Below are positions 1-9,391 of a DNA stretch of 64,000 nt, in pieces (position 1 is the stretch's first letter; each line of letters opens with the position of its first letter). Origin of the DNA: JAGWBJ01 sp964291465 (lineage in GTDB: Bacteria; Chloroflexota; Dehalococcoidia; Lucifugimonadales; JAGWBF01); the NCBI GenBank assembly GCA_964291465.2, contig OZ219936.1, positions 186,001 through 250,000 of the forward strand, written 5' to 3'. The notes under the pieces are model-generated. The model was not told where the DNA came from, did no database searches, and worked only from the letters and a program-made list of their open reading frames with translations. Made by a program: the position numbers and the translations under genes.

Positions 1-1
1 C

Positions 2-1150
2 ACGGCGACGGCGCAGCCGACCCCCACCCCGCTGCCGCCGGCCACGGACATCCCGGAGCCCGAGGAGACCGCCGGGGCGGAGGACGCCGCGCCCCCGACC
101 ATCACCCCGACGCCAGGCACGGTAGGGAGCGCCGCGCCGGAGCTGACGGGCATCTCCGGCTGGATACAGACGGAGCCCTTCACCATCGAAAGCCTGCGGG
201 GCGGGGTGGTCCTCATCGACTTCTGGACCTACACCTGCGTCAACTGCATCCGCACCCTGCCCTACCTGACGGCGTGGCACGACCGGTACGCGGACCTGGG
301 GCTCACCATAGTGGGGGTGCACTCGCCAGAGTTCGAGTTCGAGAAGGTGCGGGGCAACATAGAGAAGTCCATCGAGGAGCATGGCATCCAGTACCCCGTA
401 GTCCAGGACAACGAGTTCGAGACCTGGCTCGCCTTCAACAACCGGGCTTGGCCGGCCAAGTACCTCATCGACAAGGACGGCATCATCCGGTACAGCCACT
501 TCGGCGAGGGGGCGTACGACGAGACCGAGGAGCTGATCCGCGAGCTGCTGACGGAGGCGGGCGCCGACGTGTCGGCCATCGCCCCCGGCACGGACCCCGG
601 CCCCGACCCGGACAGCCGGGCATACCAGGGGGGCGGGACGGGCCAGACCAGGGAGCTGTACGCGGGCTACGTGCGGAACTTCGCCGTGCGGGGGGCCTAC
701 ATCGCCAACCCGGACTACTACTCCGCCCCCCTGGACATGCCGTACGACTACACCCCCTCCGACGAGTACCGCAACCACTTCCTGTACCTGAACGGCTCGT
801 GGATAAAGGGGGCCGAGAGCCTCACCCACGGGCGCCAGACGGACAACCTGGAGGACTTCATAGCCCTGCGCTTCCACGGCACCAGCGTCAACGTGGTGAC
901 GGACTTCGACGACGGCGAGCCCATCCGGGTCTACCTGACCATGGACTCGGAGCCGGTCCCGGAGGAGGCCCGGGGCTCCCACGTGCGGTCGGAAGACGAC
1001 GGGAGGACGTTCTTCGAGATAGACGAGCCCCGCATGTACAACCTGGTGCGGCTGGAGGAGTACGGCGGCCACGACCTGATGCTCAGCAGCGACTCCGACC
1101 GTTTCAGCGTCTTCGCCTTCACCTTCGGCTCCTACGCGGAAGGGCCGTGA
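2..1150 (+). CDS. DipZ-like thioredoxin-family protein, 5' end outside window
   Basis: The reading frame is open from base 2, so the true start lies before the window. The visible part starts with a Thr/Pro-rich linker, then a TlpA/DipZ-type thioredoxin domain with the active-site motif WTYTCVNC around bases 226-249. A C-terminal domain of about 170 residues resembles the extra domain of DipZ-type cytochrome c biogenesis proteins. It is closely related to the lipoprotein at 2227-3432, which has the same linker, CxxC motif and C-terminal domain, so a lipoprotein N-terminus is likely but unseen. Expected role: extracytoplasmic thiol-disulfide exchange. Substrate unknown. Confidence 0.85.
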   Translation, partial: TATAQPTPTPLPPATDIPEPEETAGAEDAAPPTITPTPGTVGSAAPELTGISGWIQTEPFTIESLRGGVVLIDFWTYTCVNCIRTLPYLTAWHDRYADLGLTIVGVHSPEFEFEKVRGNIEKSIEEHGIQYPVVQDNEFETWLAFNNRAWPAKYLIDKDGIIRYSHFGEGAYDETEELIRELLTEAGADVSAIAPGTDPGPDPDSRAYQGGGTGQTRELYAGYVRNFAVRGAYIANPDYYSAPLDMPYDYTPSDEYRNHFLYLNGSWIKGAESLTHGRQTDNLEDFIALRFHGTSVNVVTDFDDGEPIRVYLTMDSEPVPEEARGSHVRSEDDGRTFFEIDEPRMYNLVRLEEYGGHDLMLSSDSDRFSVFAFTFGSYAEGP

Positions 1151-1227
1151 ACCCGCCGGCGCGACATACGGACGAACGGCGCTTGCATGGTAGTTGAGAT
1201 AACCGCGACCAGCGATGGGAGAGGCCG

Positions 1228-2184
1228 GTGACGAAGGTCCTGGCGCTCGTCCTGACGGGAGTGGTGGCCGTCGCCGCCCTCCTGGTCTCGCTGGCCATCC
1301 TGGTCCTGCAGCCGTGGAACGACGCCGACGAGCCCGAGACGCCCGAGGCCGCCGGCGCCCCCATCGCGGCGGAGACGGAAGAGCCCCAGCCGGAGATCAC
1401 GCCCATCCTGGCCACCACGGACCTGGGCCTGGGCCCCAACCGCATATCCTTCCTGCTGGAAGGGCCGACGGGCTTCGTCACCGCGCCTCAGGTCTCGGTC
1501 ACGTCCCGTTACCTGCCGGAGGACGGGTCGGCTCCCGTGGCCGGGGGGTCGGCCACCGCGCAGTACTTCGTCTGGCCCTACGGCGTCCGCGCCAGCTATG
1601 CCACGAGCCTCGAGTTCGACAGGCCGGGCAGGTGGGACCTGGAGGTCAGGGTGCCGGGCGAGGACGGACAGGCGGCGCGCATTCCGTTGCTGGTAAGGGA
1701 AAAGACCCACACCCCCCGCCTGGGCTCGCCGCCGCCCCGGGGGGACAACAAGACCCTGAGGGACGGGAGCCTGGAGGAGCTGACCACCTGGTCCACTCCC
1801 GACCCCCAGCTCTACACTTCCACCATAGACCAGGCCGTTGCCACTGCCGACCCGACCATGATAGTCTTCTCCAGCCCGGGGACCTGCACCAGCCCGACCT
1901 GCGGCCCCCAGGCCGACACGGTCAGCACGGTGAAGGACAAGTACCGGGACGACGCCAACTTCATTCACGTGGAGGTCTACGACAACCCGGCGGCCATACA
2001 GGGGGACCTGGACAACGCCCGGTACTCCCCCATCGTGGAGGACTGGGGGATAACCCGGGCGGAGGGGTACCTCAACGAGTCGTGGGTGTTCATCCTGGAC
2101 CGGGACGGGCTCATCTCCTCCAAGTACGAGGGGTTCGCCTCGGCGGAGGAGCTTGAGATGGGCCTACTGGCGGTCCTGAACTAG
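1228..2184 (+). CDS. membrane-anchored thioredoxin-fold protein
   Basis: The 318-residue protein starts at a GTG with GGGAGAGG just upstream. Residues 4-27 form one hydrophobic segment, a signal anchor or uncleaved signal, followed by an acidic, Pro/Glu-rich linker. The middle part looks like a beta-rich domain. The last 110 residues read as a thioredoxin-like fold: a strand ending in FSSPGTC, cysteines spaced as CTSPTC instead of CxxC, and a late strand with WVFILDRDG. It lies between two DipZ-like proteins in the same direction with short gaps, which suggests a shared extracytoplasmic redox job. The family is not one I can name. Confidence 0.7.
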   Translation: MTKVLALVLTGVVAVAALLVSLAILVLQPWNDADEPETPEAAGAPIAAETEEPQPEITPILATTDLGLGPNRISFLLEGPTGFVTAPQVSVTSRYLPEDGSAPVAGGSATAQYFVWPYGVRASYATSLEFDRPGRWDLEVRVPGEDGQAARIPLLVREKTHTPRLGSPPPRGDNKTLRDGSLEELTTWSTPDPQLYTSTIDQAVATADPTMIVFSSPGTCTSPTCGPQADTVSTVKDKYRDDANFIHVEVYDNPAAIQGDLDNARYSPIVEDWGITRAEGYLNESWVFILDRDGLISSKYEGFASAEELEMGLLAVLN

Positions 2185-2226
2185 GGAATCTGTCCGGCCC
2201 CGGCGGCCGTATATGCAGGTGGACCG

Positions 2227-3432
2227 ATGACGAAACTCTCCCCGGCTCGAACACTGTTGCTTCCGTTGGCCGTGCTGGCGATCTTGCCGGTCCTGCTGCT
2301 GGCGGCCGCCGCGTGCGGGGGGACGGAAGAGCCCGCACCGTCGCCAACTTCCGCCTCCCCCGCTTCAGGGTCCCCGGCCTCGCAACCGTCGGAGGCCACT
2401 CCGGCGCCGACGGCGACCCCGCCTCCGATGCAGGCGCCGACCCTGGCCCCGGGGCCCTGGCCCGACGCTCCCGAGTTCAGCGGCATCGTCAAGTGGCTCA
2501 ACACCCCGCCGTTGACCATGGAAGAGCTCCGCGGCCGGGTGGTGCTCATCGACTTCTGGACCTACACCTGCATCAACTGCCTGAGGACCCTGCCGTACAT
2601 ACGGGACTGGAACAGCAAGTACGCCAGCCGGGGCCTGGTCATCGTCGGAGTCCACTCCCCCGAGTTCGAGTTCGAGAAACGGGAGGACGGCGTCCGCGAA
2701 GCCATCGTGCGAGAGAGTGTCACGTGGCCCGTGGCCATGGACAACGACTTCAGGACCTGGTGGTCCTACAACAACCGGTACTGGCCCCACAAGTTCCTGA
2801 TAGACCACCACGGCCGGATCATCTACGACCACATCGGCGAGGGCGCCTACGACGAGACCGAGAGGATGATACAGGGGGCGCTTTCCAGGGCCGGGTACGA
2901 CATATCCGGCATCGACATCGGCGGCACCATCGAGACGCGCGGCCCGCGCACCCGCACCACCAGGGAGCTGTACGCCGGCCTGGGATGGGCCGGGGGCGAG
3001 TACCTGGGAAACCAGCTTCCGGCGGGGGACCGGGAGGGGCTCTACCAGGATGACGGGTCCAGGCAAGAGGGGCAGTTCTCCCTGCACGGGGCGTGGTACT
3101 TCGACACCGAAAGCGTGCGGCACGGTCGCAGCACCCAGGACCTGGAAGACTACGTGGCCCTGAAGTACAAGGCGGCCAGCGTCAACGCGGTGATCCGGCC
3201 CGACGACGGGCCGCCCTTCCCGGTGTTCGCGGTGCTGGACGGCGGGCCCATACCCGAGGGGATGAGGGGCGACGACATCCTGGTCGACGACGCGGGGCGC
3301 ACCTACTTCGAGGCCCAGGACGCCAGGATGTACAACGTCGTGCGCGGCCCCGAGGTGGCCACCCACGAGCTGGAGCTGCACGTGGACTCGGACCAGTTCG
3401 TCCTCTACACGTTTACCTTTGGGGACCGATAA
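2227..3432 (+). CDS. lipoprotein thioredoxin, DipZ-like
   Basis: The 401-residue protein has a lipoprotein signal with Cys30 in LAAAAC, then a Ser/Pro/Thr-rich linker to about residue 75. The thioredoxin domain has WTYTCINC, followed by the family motif GVHSPEFEFEK and the NNRYWPHKFLID segment around the cis-Pro region. The C-terminal 150 residues match the extra domain of the protein at 2-1150. It starts 42 bases after the preceding stop, so co-transcription is likely. Predicted role: lipid-anchored thiol-disulfide oxidoreductase on the outer face of the membrane. Confidence 0.85.
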   Translation: MTKLSPARTLLLPLAVLAILPVLLLAAAACGGTEEPAPSPTSASPASGSPASQPSEATPAPTATPPPMQAPTLAPGPWPDAPEFSGIVKWLNTPPLTMEELRGRVVLIDFWTYTCINCLRTLPYIRDWNSKYASRGLVIVGVHSPEFEFEKREDGVREAIVRESVTWPVAMDNDFRTWWSYNNRYWPHKFLIDHHGRIIYDHIGEGAYDETERMIQGALSRAGYDISGIDIGGTIETRGPRTRTTRELYAGLGWAGGEYLGNQLPAGDREGLYQDDGSRQEGQFSLHGAWYFDTESVRHGRSTQDLEDYVALKYKAASVNAVIRPDDGPPFPVFAVLDGGPIPEGMRGDDILVDDAGRTYFEAQDARMYNVVRGPEVATHELELHVDSDQFVLYTFTFGDR

Positions 3433-3494
3433 CCACTCGGCCCCGCTCCCCACCGCCCGACGCCGACATCCCTTTCGTTGACACCGCCCATTCG

Positions 3495-3523
3495 TTGACA
3501 CCCCATAGGGGGTCTGCTAGGCT
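3495..3523 (+). promoter_or_regulatory. sigma70-like promoter
   Basis: TTGACA at 3495-3500, a 17-base spacer, then TAGGCT at 3518-3523, 64 bases before the start of the following reductase gene. A second TTGACA lies at 3479-3484 within a direct repeat of TTCGTTGACACC. The -35 box is perfect and the -10 box is weak. Confidence 0.5.
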
Positions 3524-3586
3524 GCGCATTGCGCCGCCAGAGGGGGCGGGCGCCCTCGAGGAAGCGGGGAGGCATCCGAGAGCTCC

Positions 3587-4537
3587 ATGGTCACACTCGT
3601 CACCGGGGCCACCGGGTTCGTGGGCAGGGAGGTGGTCAAGGCCCTGCTAGCCAGGGGCGCGGAGGTACGGTGCTTCGTACGCACGCCGGGCAGCGAAAGC
3701 GTCCTGGGCGGCAACCTGGACGTGCACTACGGCGACGTTCTGGACCCGGCGGCCCTGAGGCGGCCTTCTACGACGTGGACGTGGTCGTGCACCTGGTGGC
3801 CATCATACGGGAGCGGGGCTCCCTCACCCTGGACGGGATCAACCACAGGGGGACGGCCAACGTAGTGGAGGCCGCCGCAGGGGCGGGCGTGGGCCACTTC
3901 ATCCACCAGAGCGCCCTGGGCGCCCGCGACGACCCGAGCTACGCCTACCTGTACAGCAAGTGGCAGGGAGAGCAGGCCGTCATACGCAGCGGACTGCCCT
4001 ACACCATACTGCGGCCGTCGATCATCTTCGGTCCGGGGGACGAGTTCGTAAACCTCCTGGCCAGCCTTGCCAAGGCCTTCCCCATCGTCCCGATACCGGG
4101 CACGGGGAGAAACAGGTTCCAGCCCCTGGCCGTGGACGAGATGGCCCGCTGCCTCGCCGAGACTCCCGGGCGGGAAGACCTCATCGGCAAAGTGATCGAG
4201 CTGGGCGGGCCGGAGCACCTGCCCCTGGACGACCTGGTGGGCACCATAGCCCGGACCTGCAGGGTCCGCCGCCTCAGGGTACACGTCCCCCTGCGCTTCA
4301 TGCGCCTGGCAATCAGGGTCATGGCGGCGCTTACGGGGAGAGCCCCCGCGACCCAGGACCAGCTCCGCTCCATGGCCATCCCCAACGTCGCCGGACCTAG
4401 ACACGGTGGAGGAGACCTTCGGCTTCAGGCCCAGGCCGGTGGACGGCAACATAGACTACGTCAAGAAGATAGGCCTCCGGGACGCCCTGAAGACAGCTCT
4501 CACCGGCTCCATGCCGGCCCATATCAGAGACGGCTAG
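3587..4537 (+). pseudogene. NAD(P)-binding SDR, complex I NDUFA9-like, two frameshifts
   Basis: The N-terminus MVTLVTGATGFVGREVVKAL is an atypical-SDR Rossmann fold. The frame breaks near 3758-3763, where one G appears to be missing: LRPST replaces the expected LRAAFYDVDVV. It continues in another frame through the family core (SALGARDDPSYAYLYSKWQGE, then RPSIIFGPGDEF). A second break near 4393 is one extra base and restores the original frame, giving DLDTVEETFGFRPRPVDG to the TAG at 4535-4537. The two shifts cancel. The total length, about 316 residues, is normal for this family, which includes NDUFA9-like proteins and quinone- or membrane-linked reductases. Real decay and sequencing error cannot be told apart here. 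Confidence 0.75.
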
Positions 4538-4544
4538 GAATGGG

Positions 4545-5987
4545 TTGATCGAATACAGGGACGCCCTCGACCGGCTTCTGGGCCTGATCGACTACGAGCG
4601 GGTGGTCTTCTCTAAGGGGACCAGGGGCAAGGAGACCAAGAGCAAGGGGACCAGGGTCAGGTACGACCTGTCCCGGATCGGGGCGCTCCTAGCCCGGCTT
4701 GGCGACCCCCACCTCGGCCTGCCCACGGTCCACGTGGCGGGCACCAAGGGCAAGGGGAGCACCGCCGCCATGTGCGCCAGCGTCCTGTCGAGTCAGGGAT
4801 ACCGCACGGGCCTGTTCACGTCCCCTCACCTCCACACCTTCCGGGAGCGGATAAGGCTGGACTCCAGCCCCGTGTCCGAGGCCGAGTTCGCCGGCCTGGT
4901 GGAGGGCGTGTGGCCGCACCTGGAGTGGGTGGGCGAAAACGCCGGGCACGGCGACGTTACGATGTTCGAGGCGCTGACCGCCATGGCCTTCCTCCACTTC
5001 AGGGCCCGGGCCGACGTGCAGGTGGTGGAGGTGGGCCTGGGGGGCAGGCTGGACACGACCAACCTGGTGGAGCCCACCGTGTGCGCCATCGCCGCCCTGA
5101 GCCTGGACCACACCTCGGTCCTGGGAGACACCATAGAGGCCATCGCGGGGGAGAAGGCGGGTATAATCAAGGACGGGGCCACGGTGGTCACCGCACCCCA
5201 GGCCCCGGGCGCCATGGCCGTGATCGAGTCCGTATGCCGCGAGCGAGGGGCGCGGTTGATCAAGGCCGGCGAGGAGGTGACCTGGGCCAGGGACTCCCAC
5301 GGTAGCTGGGGCCAGGGCCTTACAGTCCGAGGCCGCCTGGGAGAGTACAGGTTCACGATGCCGCTGCTCGGAGCGCACCAGCAGGAGAACGCCGCCGTGG
5401 CCGTAGGGGCGCTGGAGTCGTTGCGAGAGGCCGGGGTCCAGGTCTCCGCCGACGCCTTGGCCCGGGGGTTCGCCGGCGTATCGTGGCCCTGCCGCATGGA
5501 GGTGCTGAGCTCCTCTCCCCTGGTGGTGTGCGACGGTGCGCACAACGACGACTCCGCCGCCCGCCTCAGGCGGTCGCTGCGGGAGTACCTGGACTTCCAA
5601 CGTGTCTCCCTGGTGGTCGGAGTCTCTGAGGACAAGAACATGGCGGCGATAGTCCGCGAGCTGGCCGCCATCGGCGGGACCTGTCCCGAAACGCCTCTCC
5701 GGGTAATCGCCACCCGCTCCCGGCATCCCAGGTCGCGGCCCGCGGAGGAGGTGGCCAAAGCGTTCCGCCAAGCGAAGGCCGGCCTGGAGGTCAGCGCGGT
5801 GGAGGGGGTCGGCGAGGCCGTCGCCCGGGCGATGGCGGACTCCCAGCCGGGCTCTCTGGTCCTGGCCACCGGCTCCCTATTCGTGGCGGCCGAGGCCCGG
5901 GAGGAGATCCTGGGGATCGAGCCGGAGCTGTATCCCGACCTGGCCCGACGGCGCAACGCCGCCGTCGGAGCGAAAGACCGTAGGTGA
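4545..5987 (+). CDS. folC: folylpolyglutamate synthase / dihydrofolate synthase
   Basis: The 480-residue Mur-ligase-family enzyme adds glutamate to folates with ATP in the cytoplasm. The P-loop GTKGKGS is at residues 66-72. LFTSPHL and the later VVEVGLGGRLDTTN and LDHTSVLG segments are typical of FolC. The likely start is TTG at 4545, eight bases after the preceding stop. Residues 23-38 form a Lys/Arg/Thr-rich insert between YERVVF and YDLSRI that FolC normally lacks; its DNA contains a repeated AAGGGGACCAGGG. The fabF start follows the stop almost directly. Confidence 0.93.
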   Translation: MIEYRDALDRLLGLIDYERVVFSKGTRGKETKSKGTRVRYDLSRIGALLARLGDPHLGLPTVHVAGTKGKGSTAAMCASVLSSQGYRTGLFTSPHLHTFRERIRLDSSPVSEAEFAGLVEGVWPHLEWVGENAGHGDVTMFEALTAMAFLHFRARADVQVVEVGLGGRLDTTNLVEPTVCAIAALSLDHTSVLGDTIEAIAGEKAGIIKDGATVVTAPQAPGAMAVIESVCRERGARLIKAGEEVTWARDSHGSWGQGLTVRGRLGEYRFTMPLLGAHQQENAAVAVGALESLREAGVQVSADALARGFAGVSWPCRMEVLSSSPLVVCDGAHNDDSAARLRRSLREYLDFQRVSLVVGVSEDKNMAAIVRELAAIGGTCPETPLRVIATRSRHPRSRPAEEVAKAFRQAKAGLEVSAVEGVGEAVARAMADSQPGSLVLATGSLFVAAEAREEILGIEPELYPDLARRRNAAVGAKDRR

Positions 5988-5990
5988 GCC

Positions 5991-7244
5991 GTGGATAGAC
6001 GCAGGGCGGTCGTCACGGGACTGGGAGCGGTCACGCCCCTGGGGCTGACGGCGGAAGAGTTCTGGAAGAACCTGGTGGCAGGGGTATCCGGCATCGGGCC
6101 CATGACCCTTTGCGACCCTACCGACTTCACGTGCAGGATCGCCGGCGAGGTGAAGGGCTTCGACCCCGGCCAGTTCATGACCGGCAAAGAAGCCAGGCGG
6201 ATGGCCCGCTTCTCCCAGCTCGGGGTGGCCGCCGCGCTGATGTCCCTGGAGGACGCCGCCCTGGAGCTATCGGCGGAGAACGCCCACCGGGCCGGCGTGA
6301 TGCTGGGCAACGGGAACGGCGGCTTCCCCACCATCGAAGCGACCTGCCGGGTGCTGGTGGAGAAGGGCGGGATGCGCATCTCCCCCTACTTCTTCCCGAT
6401 GATACTGCCCAACATGGCCGCGGCGAACGTGAGCCGCACGGTGGGCGCCAGGGGCTACAACTCCACGGTGACCACGGCCTGCGCCGCCTCCAACCAGGCC
6501 ATCGGCGAGGCCCTGGAGGTGATACGCCGGGGCGCCGCCGACATCATGCTCACCGGCGGTACCGAAGCGGGCATCAGCCAGCTCGGCCTAGGGGGCTTCG
6601 CCGTGATGAAGGCCCTGAGCACACGAAACGACGAGCCCCAGAGGGCCAGCAGGCCCTTCGACGCCGAGAGGGACGGGTTCGTGCCGGCGGAGGGCGCGGT
6701 GGTGGTGATCCTGGAAGCAGAGGAGCACGCCCGGGCCCGGGGAGCGGCGATACTGTGCGAGGTCGCCGGGTTCGGGTGCACCAGCGATGCCTACCACCAG
6801 GTGCAACCCGAGGAGTCGGGCGAGAGCACCGTCGCGGCCATGGCCATGGCGCTGGAGGACGCGGGGGTGGGACTGGACGAGGTGGACTACATCAACGCCC
6901 ACGGGACGTCGACGCCGCTGAACGACGCCGTGGAGAGCGCGGCCATCAAGCGCCTCTTCGGAGACCTGGCGGGCGGCATACCCGTCAGCTCCACCAAGTC
7001 CATGATCGGCCACTCGCTGGGTGCCGCGGGGGCCCTGGAGGCGGTGCCCTGCATCAGGTCCATCACGGACGGCGTGATACACCCCACGGTGAACTACGAG
7101 TTCCCGGACCCGGAGTGCGACCTGGACTACGTGCCCAACGAGGCACGGAAGAAGGACGTGCGGGTGGTACTGTCCAACGCCTTCGGCTTCGGCGGGCAGA
7201 ACGCCTGTCTGGTGTTCAAGAGGTACGAGGGGCCCAGGGCCTGA
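5991..7244 (+). CDS. fabF: beta-ketoacyl-ACP synthase II
   Basis: The 417-residue condensing enzyme of fatty acid synthesis starts at GTG, three bases after the folC stop. The catalytic triad is visible: Cys164 in TTACAAS, His304 in INAHGTSTPLND and His341 in KSMIGHSLGAAG. GFGFGGQNA near the C-terminus is the usual family glycine loop. The length is normal. No acpP or fabD lies nearby, so the fatty acid genes are dispersed. Other KAS-type roles, such as polyketide synthesis, are possible but there is no supporting context. Confidence 0.93.
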   Translation: MDRRRAVVTGLGAVTPLGLTAEEFWKNLVAGVSGIGPMTLCDPTDFTCRIAGEVKGFDPGQFMTGKEARRMARFSQLGVAAALMSLEDAALELSAENAHRAGVMLGNGNGGFPTIEATCRVLVEKGGMRISPYFFPMILPNMAAANVSRTVGARGYNSTVTTACAASNQAIGEALEVIRRGAADIMLTGGTEAGISQLGLGGFAVMKALSTRNDEPQRASRPFDAERDGFVPAEGAVVVILEAEEHARARGAAILCEVAGFGCTSDAYHQVQPEESGESTVAAMAMALEDAGVGLDEVDYINAHGTSTPLNDAVESAAIKRLFGDLAGGIPVSSTKSMIGHSLGAAGALEAVPCIRSITDGVIHPTVNYEFPDPECDLDYVPNEARKKDVRVVLSNAFGFGGQNACLVFKRYEGPRA

Positions 7245-7334
7245 TCCCGTTCCCGGGGTTCCGTTTACCTTTAGTGTATAGCCCCAGGTGCATGTCCCCG
7301 TACCTACCACTGCAATTCGACGGAGGATGGCGCC

Positions 7335-7769
7335 ATGATTCCGCGACTCGGGACTCTCGGGGTTCAGTTGGCTCTTGCCATTACCCTGCTCGGCTGCACA
7401 ACTACAGTGGTCGTCACGGCGACCCCGGAACCCACCGTGCCTATCCAGGCCGACCCAGCTCCGACCACGTGGCGCGACGTCCCCACAGAGGTTTGGGCCA
7501 ATGAAATGCACCCCATTGATTTGAGCGGGGAACAGCTTGATATCCTCGCAACGGTCGGGCCTATACCCACCTGGACGCCGGTCCCCCGCTATACTCCCAT
7601 CCCATCGCCTACCCCGCTGGTTATTCCGTTGCCGGCCGAGGTCACTGATGGCGTCCGGGCAGTAGCAGCTTGTACAGGTAAACCAGAGTCCTTCTGGCTG
7701 GAGCATGGGCCTCCCGTTCTTGACGCCGAACTCATCCAGTGCATCAACGAATACATGGAGGCCAACTGA
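7335..7769 (+). CDS. small lipoprotein of unknown function
   Basis: The 144-residue protein has a lipobox LLGC with Cys21, a Thr/Pro-rich stretch (TVVVTATPEPTVP), a second Pro-rich segment around residues 78-97 and a short C-terminal domain with two cysteines. ACGGAGGAT lies upstream of the ATG. Base composition is less GC-rich than the flanking folC and fabF. The next gene starts directly after its stop, so the two are almost certainly translated together. No family recognised. Confidence 0.65.
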   Translation: MIPRLGTLGVQLALAITLLGCTTTVVVTATPEPTVPIQADPAPTTWRDVPTEVWANEMHPIDLSGEQLDILATVGPIPTWTPVPRYTPIPSPTPLVIPLPAEVTDGVRAVAACTGKPESFWLEHGPPVLDAELIQCINEYMEAN

Positions 7770-8855
7770 ATGAAGTACATCGCCGTCCTCGTCGCCGTTG
7801 CCGTGTTTGCTATTGGTTCCAGCACCGTGTTCCCCTGGGAGCCGCCGGAGGACTGCGAGCCGGAGAACCGGGAAATCAGCGGGAACACGGGGACGCCGTG
7901 TAGACCCGCTTTCCCGGAGATTCAGAGTGCCGAGTACCGTGTGACCAAGGACTATCCCAACTGCATTGAGGAGATGGTATTCCATCTGCCCGGATTGACC
8001 CGAACGGAAGACTCGGAAGTCGGATTTTTGTCAGGCAGCAGCACAGACAGCAGTTGGTGGAGCGGCAGCGAAATATGGAGATACCACTCCTGGGACTACG
8101 GAGACGACCGGCTGAGGGTCCAGGGCACTTCGTGGGGATTGAATTCAAGGATCAACGACAGCTCATTCGGCAACCCCACCGAACGCCACCCCCTAGTGTG
8201 GCTAAGTCCGGCGGGCGGCAGCAACCGGGTCTCCATCGCCCGCCCCAGGACCGACAACGTTGCAGCTCTTGCCAACGCCTGCCTAGCCCTGGTCCGCCAA
8301 GAGAAAGCCGACAGGGAGCACGCCGACGCGGTCGCACAGGCGGAGGCCGACGCGGAGGCCCGTCGCCAAGCGGAACTCGACGCCGCCAACCGCGAGCGTG
8401 AACAGGCCAAGCGGGAGGCCGAGGCCCAGGCACGTGTTGCCGAGGCGGAGCTGGTGGCAGCGAAGGAAGCACAGCGCATCGTTGCCGAGACGGAGCTTCT
8501 CCGGACCCAGACCCTAAAGGCGCAGCTTGCCCATGAGGAAGCCATCGCCGGCATCCTTCAGGAAATAGCACGGATACGATTGGCAGGCCAGCAGGACCGC
8601 GCCCGTCTCACGAACGAGTACCTTGTCCGCGCCGAAGCATCCGCCGAAGCGTTCAACGTCGAGGTCGAGGAAATCGAGGCCACCATCCAGCGGTATCTCG
8701 ACTTCAACACCGAGTTGCTGGCCCAACTGGAGGCGTACCGCGCCGACATCGCGAACAAGCTCCAGGAGGCCGAGCGAGACTTGGCCGAGCAACAGGCCCG
8801 GATAGAGGCGCTGGGAAGAATCGAGGAGACCCCGGAACCGGGAGACGCCAACTGA
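7770..8855 (+). CDS. secreted protein with long coiled coil
   Basis: The 361-residue protein starts with the base after the preceding stop. The N-terminus (MKYIAVLVAVAVFAIGSS) is a signal peptide or single membrane anchor. Residues 25-170 look globular and have Cys residues that could form disulfides. From about residue 175 to 350 it is an uninterrupted Ala/Glu/Arg/Gln-rich coiled coil. The downstream gene overlaps its stop as TGATG. The arrangement suggests an extracytoplasmic assembly with the preceding lipoprotein. No known family identified. Confidence 0.65.
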   Translation: MKYIAVLVAVAVFAIGSSTVFPWEPPEDCEPENREISGNTGTPCRPAFPEIQSAEYRVTKDYPNCIEEMVFHLPGLTRTEDSEVGFLSGSSTDSSWWSGSEIWRYHSWDYGDDRLRVQGTSWGLNSRINDSSFGNPTERHPLVWLSPAGGSNRVSIARPRTDNVAALANACLALVRQEKADREHADAVAQAEADAEARRQAELDAANREREQAKREAEAQARVAEAELVAAKEAQRIVAETELLRTQTLKAQLAHEEAIAGILQEIARIRLAGQQDRARLTNEYLVRAEASAEAFNVEVEEIEATIQRYLDFNTELLAQLEAYRADIANKLQEAERDLAEQQARIEALGRIEETPEPGDAN

Positions 8856-9367
8856 TGCTGATACCGGGCCGAACCTGGGCCATAGCACCGGCGGAACACG
8901 GGCCGAAGGTGAACGAAATCTTCGACCGTTGCTGGCAGTACGACCGGAACCGTGGAGTGATCGCCGTGGGCTGGGACCTCGGGCGGGCACCCAAGGACCG
9001 GGACGACCTGCAAGCCTTGTGGGAATCCTGCGCCTGTCCGATATGGACGGCAGCCCAACGTAGGATGCTTGAGCGGTTCTGGTTCGAGATTCAGCCCGGC
9101 GATTGGGTGGTAGCCCGGGCGGGACGGAGTCTTCTTGTGGGCGTCGGGACGGTGGAGGGCAAGGCGTTCTACGACCAGGCGGCGGGTGGAGCGACCTGGG
9201 GGTGCAGCCTGCGACCGGTTCGTTGGGAGCGTGTCGTGTCGCGGGCGGATGCCTTGCCGCGGGAGCGGTCCTTTCCCAGGATGACCGTCTGCTGTCTATC
9301 GGAGGGCAGCGTCGCGGACCTTAACCGTCGCCTACGTGAGGCGGGATGGGACGCTGGCAGTGCCTAG
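8855..9367 (+). CDS. standalone PUA-like (EVE-type) domain protein
   Basis: The 170-residue protein starts inside the preceding stop codon (TGATG). The order of motifs, GVIAVGWDLG, then FWFEIQPGDWVVARAG, then LLVGVGTVEG and a late RPVRWERV, resembles the PUA/EVE-like modules found at the N-terminus of Mrr/McrB-type restriction proteins, where they read modified bases. No nuclease or ATPase domain is attached and none is nearby. Unlike the two preceding proteins it has no signal peptide. The fold assignment is from motif resemblance only. Confidence 0.5.
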   Translation: MLIPGRTWAIAPAEHGPKVNEIFDRCWQYDRNRGVIAVGWDLGRAPKDRDDLQALWESCACPIWTAAQRRMLERFWFEIQPGDWVVARAGRSLLVGVGTVEGKAFYDQAAGGATWGCSLRPVRWERVVSRADALPRERSFPRMTVCCLSEGSVADLNRRLREAGWDAGSA

Positions 9368-9391
9368 GCGTCGCAGGAGCGGCCCCCCGGG

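Noticed and set aside
206..1150. Start of the first thioredoxin at 206
   Set aside because: The GTG at 206 lies inside the thioredoxin domain; the frame is open back to base 2 with a natural linker sequence.
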